A stretch of 64,000 bases of DNA from NCBI GenBank assembly GCA_029207755.1, contig JARCOQ010000011.1, positions 24,369,712-24,433,711 on the forward strand, read 5' to 3'. The DNA comes from Chamaea fasciata (Eukaryota; Chordata; Aves; Passeriformes; Sylviidae). This document shows, in pieces, positions 51,101-61,720 of the stretch. The notes under the pieces were generated by a model. The model did not search any database. It was not told where the DNA came from and was given only the letters and a program-made list of their open reading frames with translations. Within the stretch, counting starts at the first letter, position 1. Every line of letters begins with the position of its first letter. The position numbers were made by a program, and so were the translations under genes.

Positions 51101-54100
51101 GCCCTTTTCCTTTCCTCCCCATGCTTTTCATGTAAAGAGAAAGAAGGCTTCTCTCATCCCTTCTGCAAAAGTGTCGACACATTTCCATAGCTCTGTGAGA
51201 GGACCTGCCATTTCTGTCACTCTGCAACCCCTTGTCCTTTTGTCCCCACAGCATCTTATTTCAGCTTGGGGAAGAATAATTCATGGCTTCAGAAGATAAA
51301 CCCAGATTTCCTAGGAAATAGTTCCATAAGAAAAGCCTGGACTGTAACCATGCCTGGGACAACATGAGCCCAGTTCTCTTTTTCACCAGTTTGTGAGCTT
51401 TGCCACAACTTTGAAAGATGCAAAATCAGTCCTTTACAATATGATTCTTTCAAAGTACTACCTCAGTGCACCAGCACCTGCAAAGTCATTTTGGGGCATG
51501 TTTTGTCAGTGGGTACAAGGTGACAGTGTGGAAATTCAATGACCGGCCAAGTACCAGCCTGTCTTCCAGTACTCAGCTGTACTGCCCCATCAGAGCAACT
51601 CTTTGTCTTTGCCTGGAAAAACTTTACTGAATGCCACCTTAAAGAAATCAAAAAGGTTGTCACAATGGCCTAGGGATGCAAAGAGTCACACGGAAAACAA
51701 ACATTTGGGAACAGAGAGACCCACTGGGCTGCTGAGGATCCAGAGTTGCAGACAGGACCTAAACTGTGACCATGGATTTGCTTAAAAAACACCCTGTTGT
51801 CCTGAAAACTTAGGAAAATCTACAGGCAGATGCCTTTTGCATTTCTGCATGTATTGCAACTCAAGGACGAGGTACAGGTTCTCCGGGTTGCTGAATTTTC
51901 CATAGAAAGTGATCATGTGCAACTAAGCACAACAGTAAGTAAAGCTCAGATATAAAAACCATGTAACCTTTTTGCTGGCATGAAAATTAAGGCTTCCCTT
52001 GCCTTTCAGTAATTTAAATGCTTTCCTTGATAGCTTTCCCCTTTGTTTCTGTCAATATTTCATTTTAAATGAATACCTGGTATTTATTTTAGCATGAGAT
52101 CTGCAAGTTGCCTTTTTTTTTGTTGTTGACCCCTCCCTGTTAAAACCTTGACTCTCTTTGGAGCACACAACAGAGACATTTTCTGGATTCCCAGAGGAAA
52201 AAGAGAAATGGAGAAAAAAAAGCAAATTTGAAAAATGCATTTTTTGGGGGGTATAAATGCACATTCCACCCTTGTTCTTTTATATAAGACTCTCATCTGT
52301 CTTACCCAGAAACTCTTTGGGTTTTGAAGAGTAAAGTGGGGAACAAAAAAATGTCTTTTTATGAAGAAAAAATAAAAGTTTAGGCTCATCTATACATGTT
52401 TTTTTGTGTATTTTCTATGGAAAAAATGGCCAGAGCTCAGTTTCCACCTTAGGTATATTTTCCCTACTTAATTAAACCCTCTTTCCCCACATGACAAATG
52501 GGCCCTTCTCAGGAAAGGGCATGATTGCAGGCACGGGTGAAGTCAAAGAGGGCATTCTTAGTGATTAGACATGAAATACGGACTTGGAAAACAGAGGTTT
52601 TGAATGTAAAGAGGGAATAACTTACTGCATCCTCAGGGTAAAGATAATTTATGCATCCTTTGCCTAAGTGAGTTTTCTCTATCTGTTTATTTTGGGTTTA
52701 AAAAGTCTATTTATCTGGTTGGGCGTACTTTTAAAAATGTACTTCCCACGGCCCTACTCTTCTGTTTAGTGCTCATATTTTTCCCAAGCCAGATTCATTA
52801 GAAATATGGCCTGGATGATATGTGAGCTTTCAAACATGGCATGCAGAGCAAGCACGGGCACCAATGGGCCAAATTTGGGGCCAGTGTCTCTGACCGACCC
52901 CAAAACTACACGCTGACAATGTGCAGGATGCAAAAGTCATGAATTAGGAGAAGGGGGACCTGAAAACACTGAGATAGTTTTTGTCTAATGAGATACTGGG
53001 CTTGGAACTCCAGGCAATGCTTTCAAGCACTGCTTTTCCACAAGTGGTGCTGGAAACTCGCTGTATTTTAAATGAAAATTAGGCTTGCCCCAGTAGCTTT
53101 CCCTATAAATGTTGGAATTGGGAGGTGTCACCAGCTGACACTTGCAGCCTACATGAAAATCTGGGGGGTTTCTTCCTTCCATCAGAGAGGCACAATGAGC
53201 ACCAGGCAAAGAAGAACTGAGCTGAGGAACTGGGGCAAAATACAAGGCAGCAACCCTGAGGAACTGAATATATTTGAGGGATACCAAATGTATCCAATTC
53301 CTACCACATCCTAGCTCTCAAGGACCACTTATTTCCTTAGCAGTTCTGCTTCTACTTAGTTCAGATAGCGCAAGTTCCTCCAGTTTAAATGGGGAACTAG
53401 TCTGAGCACACGGAAAACAAAACAAACTAAACCCAACCATAAAACAAATTTATTCTTGGTAGTCCAAGTAACTTCCAAGTAACATGGCTAACATCGGATT
53501 CAAAGGGCACTTGCATAAGGAAAACCAAAAAAGAGTTCACAGCCCGCAGAAAAAGTGTCCAGCCAATGGTCTTAGTCAAGTTTCCCCATTTTGCAATTAT
53601 AAAGAAGACTTCTGAAGAAATTTGTGGAGTGGAACTTTTAATTTCTACCAGGCATTAAACTGCATTAAAGTGTCTGGCCCACTTTTAAAGAATAAATCAA
53701 TCCCTCCTTAATTCAGATGTTCCTCATGCTTGGTTCACAAGATCTCTCTCAATCAGGTGTTTGTACTTCAGAAAAGCAGTGATTTCTGCTCAGGAATGCT
53801 TGGGTTGAAATTAACCATTTAGAAAAGACTCATTGTGTACAGGTGTAGGTTTAAAATTGGGATCATTTTTTGAAATAAAGGACTATGTATGACTGGCATT
53901 TTTCCTCCAGTTTTACAGACATGCAAGTGTGCAGCAGAAATGCAGAGAGTGGCCATGATCAGACCTGAGACACATTCACCTGTGATTTATTGAGAGAAAA
54001 AAAATCAAATTCATCATGCAACACATGAAAAAAAAAAACCAGAACGGAAGTCTGCACCATGAAACTCCAAAAGATTCAGGTCCAATCCCATTTTCTGCAC

Positions 54101-54589
54101 GTATCTCTGGTGTTTTCCAGCACGTTGCAACCCACGTGCTGCCCCACCACACATCACAGCCCTTCCAACAGCCCCTAGCACTTCTCTTCTGATGGATAGC
54201 TTCCCAGACGGAAACAATCCCCTGGTTGCTCCTCACTCCAGCTCATTCCCAGACATCCTTGCTCACACTTCCCTCCAGTGACGAGCCCTCCTTGGAGCTG
54301 ATCCACCACTCGCACGAGCCGCCGAGGGCAATGCCAGCTGCTTCCTTCTGGTGATTGCTACATGCCAAGCACTTGGAGTAGGAAAAACTGCTCAAAGCCG
54401 GGCCTAAAACTAGGAATAAACCCAGCCTATATCCACAGCTCTCTCCTGCCGTACCGCAGGGACTGTAAAACACAAGATCCAGCCCCATTCCCGCAGCCCT
54501 CCCTCGCGTGGCAGCAGGACTCCCTGCATGAGCTGGCAACGGCTTGCACAGCAGAAGAGCTGCAGGATTGGGCCTTTAATTGCTTAAAA
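48111..54589. other. non-coding interval
   Basis: Six kilobases without a recognised gene or repeat family. A GC-richer patch at 49575-49630 keeps several CpG. A G7CG3 run lies at 51001-51011. The plus frame 49515-50063 (182 codons) has no known domain. Purine-rich or A-rich runs lie at 52210-52224 and 53995-54004. Confidence 0.55.
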
Positions 54590-55100
54590 ATACACTACCC
54601 ACCAATAGTTACCTAATTTAGCAGAATATATTACCTCTCTGCTTCATAAATCATAATTAAAGCTGTTAGTTTTCCTATTATGTGATCAAGAAACGCCCCA
54701 TTAAAGTTAAGCAGTTTCTCCAAGTAATTATATACGTTATGTGGCGTGAGAGTAAAGATGCATATAGCATTCCACTACCAATTATTTTGCATACCCTGAA
54801 AAACACTATCTATTAAATAAAAAACTTGCAAAATTTCATTAATGCAGGGTTTTTTAATCTCCCAAAAGTCGAAGATGTCCCACAGGAGCTTGTATACTCA
54901 GTGTTGGCTCCTTATAATGCAATTTAATGCTCACAAGCACAACTAAAGTATTTAAGCATTTACAGAGGTTGTCATAAGTGCTTTACTTATTTTCGATCAA
55001 ATTCAAGTCTACATTTAATACAGTTAACTGTGGTTATTTAATTTCAAAACTCAAGAATCCAACCTCAAAAATTTATAACAATATAAATTTAGTTACATTG
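54590..55100. promoter_or_regulatory. CNE-like AT-rich segment
   Basis: Contains TTTAATTGC, CATAATTAAAGC and GTAATTATATACG words, TGTGGCGTGAGAG and an ATTATTTTGCAT (octamer-like) word. It reads as constrained AT-rich regulatory DNA. Confidence 0.35.
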
Positions 55101-55750
55101 ATATAGGATATGTATGCTACTGGGAAACCATTTTTCAGTAAGAGGTGTAGAATTGTAAGACCTAAAAGGAGGGGGTTTTTTTTAAAGTAAGCATTATTTC
55201 AAATAAACCTTGTCAGATTTCAAAGAATATTTTCCTATTCGTCTGCAAAATGATTTCATAATTTTTAGTACTATGTTTCAAGCCAGTGCTAAATGCTACC
55301 ACAAACTAAATGCATTTTAATCACATTTTCTCTTTTGGTCAGAATTTCATGTAAATACAGAACAAATATTAAACGGAGATCTTGTAAATATCTTAAATGC
55401 ATTATTAACCAAAAGCACTTCATTTCCAAGCAACTGGCTAGAGAGAATGAAATTTGGAAAATTATTCTTAGTTCCCCATAGACAGTGAGTTTATTGCCTG
55501 ACCACATTAACAATTAGAAGGTAGATGCAAGATGTTAGATGTTAAAATATAATGGAAGGAGTTCAACATCTGCTCATATACAGCAAGAAACCGACTCCCG
55601 CCCCTACAAGTAACTTAATCAGGCTTGCAAGAATGTAATATTTTACTTTTAAGCAAAATATTATTCTTCAAAAACTGCAGAGAGTCAATCAGGCACATTA
55701 AAAAAAAATTAAAAAATTTTTAAAAAAATTTAAAATAAAGGAAAAAAAAA
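55101..55750. other. non-coding interval, extremely AT-rich
   Basis: CpG-poor (2 CpG in 55021-55440). An A/T-only stretch lies at 55698-55738 with a poly(A) run just after. No features are recognised. Confidence 0.6.
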
Positions 55751-56440
55751 AAAGCAGAGAGAGCAGCAAGCCTGTCTGGTGTTGGTAATCTTTGATCCAA
55801 TACAGTTTCATATCATCCCTCAGAGCTGACAGTGCATTATTAATTGGAACATGGGAGCTGTACTTAGCCCTCTTCTGTAGGAATTGTAATATAATTATAT
55901 CCCATACACAGAAATACTATTTCCACCTCTGCCCCTGAAAAAGTCATCTACGAAATGGCTTAGAAATGTGTGAAACAAAGTAGTCCCCGCCACTCTATTC
56001 ACAGCATCACTATGCTTGGGTGCATAAATCATGATAAAATCATGATCTGAGGAAACTGGTACATGAAAACAGCAAACACGATTTTTATATAATACATTAT
56101 GAAAGCGTCTTGGATAGATTGATTTCAAACAGTTTGGCTGGGTCTCCTTTTATAATCCTCTTTTTTCCCTGTTTTTAATTTTTGCACAGATGCAGCTACA
56201 TAAATAGCGCTATTTCCTGGAATCCCCAAAACGTCAAACCAAACATATTTTCCAATATTAAAATATTGCATTCCATTATATCATTACCACTTAGAATAGG
56301 CTATAAATTCATTGATTGAAGAGTTTAATAGCAATGCCTGATCTTTATATACCATACTTTCACTAATAGGAAATCGGCTTCTTCTGAAACATTAGCATGT
56401 TACCCTTTCTAGTAAAGCATATCAAATCACATTAGTGAAA
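55751..56440. promoter_or_regulatory. CNE-like segment with palindromic octamers
   Basis: Two copies of the palindrome ATCATGAT (56028-56035, 56039-56046) start 11 bp apart, and a 14-bp perfect palindrome AAATAGCGCTATTT lies at 56202-56215. Also present are TATTAATTGG and AATATTAAAATATTGCATT. The single-copy texture over about 700 bases suggests an enhancer or ultraconserved-type element. Confidence 0.4.
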
Positions 56441-59400
56441 AAGTTGCCAAGTCAAATGGAAGTTTGGTGCCAGTTTTCCTCCTTTTTTTTCTTTTTTTTT
56501 TTTTTCCTCAAGAGGCAGAGAAAGAGAGAGAGTGTGAGCAAGAGAGGGGGGATTAAATTTCTTACTAAACTTGTGGCAGTGAACATAAAATATAATAATA
56601 CTCCTTTAACATTCCTATCATGATTTTGGTCCTAGCACTTAAGCCAGACGAGAACTGAAGGAGTTAATACTTTACAATGTGCAATAATTCAGAGAGCTGG
56701 CTTACAAGATTTGTAATACACTTTTTTCTTTGCAAGATAGACTCCAGCACAGACACATCAACAAAAAGAAGTGGGGGGGGGGGGGGGGGAAGGACAACTC
56801 TACAACCAATCAAACCAAATGCCAGAGCAGAGGGCAAAGGGATATGGAAACTGAGAAGATAGACTTCCAAGTCCTTTCCTGAAAGTGCTTGGATTTTGAG
56901 GAGAGTCCAACATTGCCTGACAAAAGTGTCTTTGTGCGGCAACACTGGGGAGAAGGGAGGAGAGCTCAGGAAACCTAATGAAAACAGGCCAGGCCTTGTA
57001 CATTAGACCCCATGGAGAACTTTGAATCATACGAGCTGCAGACAAGCCCCGAGTATGTAATGCCAAATTAAAGACCACCAAATATGGGGAGCATCGGAGC
57101 AGCGCCGGGGCGGATGCGCTCCTGGTGTGGGCCAGAGCATCGCCCGGTGCTTCCCTCCATCCCATCCCACCCCCTGCAGAGAGCCAAGCATCCCGGGGCA
57201 GTGCACTGTGCCTCCCCCACGGGGACCTGTGGCTCATTTACCTACAAAAGAAAATAAAATGCATTTTTTTAGAACCTTTTTCTGCAGTCTGGTTGAATGT
57301 TCGCAGTGTTAACATGCTAGCGAAGAGGGTGACGATCCCATTGCAGCATCCTGACACGGGGTTGAGCTGTCACCTCCTCACCTGCCCCATGCCCAATCCT
57401 GCCTGGCTTTCCAGCATCATTCCTTCTTTTTATTTTGGGTTAAATAATGTATTTATTCTTGTCTTTGGAGGACTCACAGGACTTTAGCAAGGTGCAATCT
57501 TTGCAGCTCCCCCTCACACAAAGCACGTGGCTCATGATCTGATCAGCAAGGCAAGAACAAAGAAAGAAAGAGCAAACTCCTCGTGCCCATCCACCACAGT
57601 GTTCCAGAATCACACTGTTGGTGTTGGTCATTCTTCTACCACCTGCTCTCCTTTCCCACTGGTAACATCACAGTACGTCTTCTCCATCTTTCAAATCAGG
57701 CAGGGTTTGCTTTGCATGGCACCTAGTCCCAGATTTCCCTGCCTGTCCCCCCAGGCTTGCCAGAGCATCCTGTCTGTACCATCCACTCGTATGAAAAGCA
57801 TCCTGATCCCATTTGTCATTCTCACGCTGCCACTCTCTCCCTACAGATACAGCACCAAATGATGTTCCTGAGCTGGGCTGAAGTCACTACAGCAGTGTTT
57901 AACAAAGGCACAACTCTGCTTTCATGCAGATCAGCAAAAAAAGCTGCAAATAGTCCAAATAAGAGCAGAGGAAGGCCTTGCATGTGCCTTGATTTGTGTC
58001 CCATCTCTCCCTTTGACAACCCATGCTCCAACTTCCCCAGCCTCTGGTTCCAGGACCGAGCAAGAGGGAGGGGCTCTGAGCAGGGGCAGACACTCCCACT
58101 ATCCCTGCTGCAACACAGCAACAGCCACTCATCCCCAATTATTTAGTCCTATGCAAAGATGAATGCATTTTGCCCTAAAAACATTGGGAAAAATCTTCTT
58201 TTAAATAACCCAAGCCCAGTGATACTTCAGCAAGGGAAGCTCATGGACAAAGGGGATGAGTTTTGCCCCATCAATACTGCTAGAAATTGGTTTTTTTAAC
58301 CCTTTTCTTAAAAAAATTAGTGGTTGAAAAATTTTAAATCTCTCCCTCTTAAGAGCAGTGTGACACAGGCATACACCTCACCCAGCAGTAAGACAGAGTG
58401 GGAACCAGCAGAAAAGAAACCAAAAGAGAAGAAGTCACTGAGCAGGTGGGGAGGATGAAGGGGGCCCATTTGTCCCTCCCTGTCATGGCCATGTGTTTTA
58501 TGAAATTTGAATGCCCTGGACCCATTTCTCAACGGGTGACAATGGGCACTGCTGCTTAATGGGCAACCAAGCAACAAAGCTAAACCTGCTTGCAGGAGAG
58601 CACAGAATTTATTCCTGTTAAATCCAAAAAGCTTTTAGGAAATTTAGAAGTAGGTGGTTTGTGGTAACGGAGAAAGGAGGTACCAAAAGAAAAACCAAAC
58701 CCTGAAGTAACATTTTGATTTAGCTAGAAAAGACCAGCCCCTTTTTAGCTCCGAATAACAAAAGTGAAAAGAAAAACCACCGTATTTAAAGTAACACTTA
58801 GAAACACGAACACTGTGTTTCCTCAGCAGCAACTGAGCCAACTTCTTCACTCAATCACCTCAAGTGTAGAGCAGCACCAACTGCAGTGAGGTCACACTTG
58901 TGTAAGTGACCTCTGTTGGCCAAACCCAAGCGTCTGTACCCGGCGGAAAGCCAGAGCAATCTTCAGCTTTGGTGGGATTGCCCTGGATTTGCACCAGTGT
59001 CGCCAGGGGAAACACGTGGCCCAATAATTCCTTAAAAACTCAAGGTGGTTTTTTCCCAGACTCCACTGGCTCTGAAACTTCAGTGAAGGCAATTGCATTG
59101 CACACACTGGAGATCACCACGGCTCTGCCAATTTCTTTTCTACTAGATATTTTCTGATATTGGATGTTTCTGGCAAAGTTTGCCTTCCCTTTACACAACA
59201 GCAAGCTTGCTGGATGCTCGCTTGATACCTGTCTGGTGCAAGCTGGAGCCACAACTCAGAAAACTCTTGGTTTTCCAAAGTCTTGTAAGAAAAGACCTTT
59301 GTACTATCACAACTATTTGAATTCAGTCGGTTCCCCTTTCTTTGCTCCTTCCCTCGCTGCTGGATTACATGCTCCTCTCCACTACTGCCCCAGAGTTCAT

Positions 59401-60729
59401 TTTCTCTAACTTGGCCTAATAGTGACCCAAATTACTGCTGCTCACAGCCCAGAATTTCCTTCATCTTTCAAGGTATTTTTTCTTTCATTTGCCCATCACG
59501 ACCCTTCTAGGCCTTTGTGTCTCATCAGGTCCTTGAAAGATTGTCCTTTAAGCAGGGGCAGAAAAGGCTGCTCATCTCTCCCACCTCTTTCTCCTCCCAG
59601 CTCCCCTTGTTCTCCCACCATTACCCATGTTTCCTTCTCACTCTCACATCTCTGGTGCCACAGCATTCAAATGGTTCAACACACCCACAACTGGCTTGTT
59701 CCTCTCCTCCTCCAGCGTGTGGCTGGTTAGATAATAGAGATCTATATACAGCAAGAGGGTTCATGGATTTATTGATTTCAAGACAATTTAAAGTGTGTTT
59801 GGCAAGTTACCATATAAAGACAGCACTGTGGGCAATTCTTCATCCCACTACAGTTGATGGGATTGTCCAAGTCAACATCAGGACCCAACACAGCGTTTTT
59901 GGTTCAAAAGCCAGACACTTGCTTTCATGTTGCTCTGAGTATTCCTTTTCAAGTAATCAAATTTACAGTCAGTCTAGTCCCAACAAGACATCTGATTATT
60001 GATAATTGCTGTATCTATTAGGCCACCAAAAATGTATTATATTTATCCTTCAGATGTGATCTTTTATCATGGATGGTCCTATTCCAAATTTTACAGGAGG
60101 TTATTTTCACTGAGAAGAATATGAATGTGGCAAGGAAATTTGTAATGTTACTTGTGCACGGTAATGGAAAAAATAATTAAAATTGTTAATTTAAATTAAT
60201 TGCCTATTTGAACACTGACAAAATAATTTGGAATTGAAATCAGGATCACCATTCTGATAGCTGTGACAAAATATAACACTGGTATTTTATAAAGTTCATT
60301 TCATCACTAGATATATTAACAAGATATCTCCAAAACTTCTCTCTCTACCACCCAGAGTAAAGTTAAAATCAGTATTAGAAGACACAGAACAAGATAAAAA
60401 AAAGACCATAATACTACCAGACTCTGCAGAAATCCAGATTTGGGTTGAAAGTAAATTAATACTTGTGGGGTATCTGAATCCCAGTTTTGGCTTTTGGGTC
60501 TTTTGTTATGATTTATAAAGAAGTTTTTTCCATCCCTAACATGAAGTTGATTCATTTCCAATGTCATTTACTAAAGACTGGACATACCTTGGGGTAAAAA
60601 AGAGCAAAGATAAGGTGTCTTGGCCTTGCAGTGGAGTGGTGGTGCCTGCAACGGAGCACCATGAGGGCTCCCCAGCACTGCTACTAAAGCAATACAAAAC
60701 ACCAACACTGAGCGTGCCTCTCATTTTTT
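56441..60729. other. non-coding interval
   Basis: Includes a T-rich tract (56468-56507), a purine GA tract (56513-56551), a G17 run (56773-56789) and a slightly CpG-richer patch at 57085-57215. Several overlapping short frames at 57100-58150 and 59420-60000 have no known products. No repeat family is recognised. Confidence 0.55.
56773..56789 (+). repeat. G17 homopolymer
   Basis: Seventeen consecutive G, with G at 56771 also. Can form G-quadruplex and is liable to assembly error. Confidence 0.95.
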
Positions 60730-60774
60730 TAGAGCCCTGTGTTTCCCAAGCTGCTTATTCAATCATTTTAACAA

Positions 60775-61335
60775 TTTCTAAAACCGCGACTCGCGCCGCA
60801 CGTGTCCTTTCGGTGGGAACCGTAGGTGATAGGATCAAAGTTAGCCTGCACCTAATCAGCGAGCGAGACATAATCAAGAATCTTTTTTTAAGACGTGTTC
60901 AATTCAGCGGAGGGCAAAGACTATTAGTCTTTTCCTTATTTACTACGGTTTGGGTAAAATTCCCATTATTTCCATTAATACCCTTCCCACCATATCAATT
61001 ATTATAAGGCGCACTCAATAACGCAGCGACGTTTATACCTCGAGCAAAGTGTCTTTCAGTGCGGTTTCTCAAGCAAACAAGATTTACATCCTCGTGCAAG
61101 ATCCACGGCTCTACCAAACTAGAGCCATACGTCTCTTTCTTCCCGTCATCGCCCCAGTGACAAAATCCGCCGGGTAGATTCGACATGGAAAAGAATGTCG
61201 GAAGCTCCGCAAAGGAGAACAAACGGCAAGAAGAGAAAGTTGGATGGGATTGATTAAAGCAACACTTTTAAGTGTGTTGAAACAAATTTTTCCCTACTGT
61301 GGTAGAAGAAATCCGTCACAACGGATTTAGTCATA
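60775..61335. other. CpG-unsuppressed, inverted-repeat-rich block of unknown origin
   Basis: Over 60781-61200 I count C 107, G 83, CpG 28: observed/expected about 1.3 at 45% GC, unlike any neighbour. Perfect inverted repeats are AAAGACTA-T-TAGTCTTT (60916-60932), GGCTCTA/TAGAGCC (61107-61113/61120-61126), ACACTT-TT-AAGTGT (61262-61275) and AAATCCGT/ACGGATTT (61309-61316/61321-61328). The minus strand is open for 75 codons (60995-61222) but the product is not recognised. It could be a constrained unmethylated regulatory element, a structured RNA locus, foreign or viral DNA, or assembly contamination. Confidence 0.6.
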
Positions 61336-61720
61336 AATCGTCCTATCAATCCACAGAGAGGAGGAATCTCATGGGGAAAGGTTTGGTTAATACATTGAAC
61401 ATCTCAAATCTGCACCCATTGGGCAACCTAAACCAGCAGCACCACATGTGTGTACATCTATGAAAGCAGCACCTCCCCCTTCCTTTAATACAAAATTCCT
61501 GAACACCTGGATGCTTCCATGTCGTGAAATAAATGCTCGTAGAATAAAAATTTACAGTCCCTCACATGCATTAAATTTGTTTAAACAGTTTTTCAAAGCA
61601 AGAGCCTTTTTTTATCTTTCTTTTTCTCCCCCCCTTCTCCTCTTTTAAATGGCGAGCTGTATTTTATAATGGAGCGCCAGCTCTCCGGCGAGCCTCCATT
61701 CTTCCAGCCCTGACAGACTG
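61336..61720. promoter_or_regulatory. CNE-like flank of the CpG-unsuppressed block
   Basis: Single-copy DNA that keeps some CpG (GGCGAGCTG, GGAGCGCCAGCTCTCCGGCG at 61651-61692). It may belong to the same regulatory unit as the block to its left. Confidence 0.3.

Noticed and set aside
61107..61126. Hairpin as a tRNA or microRNA precursor
   Set aside because: The stem is only 7 bp, there is no cloverleaf, and no mature microRNA sequence that I know is present.
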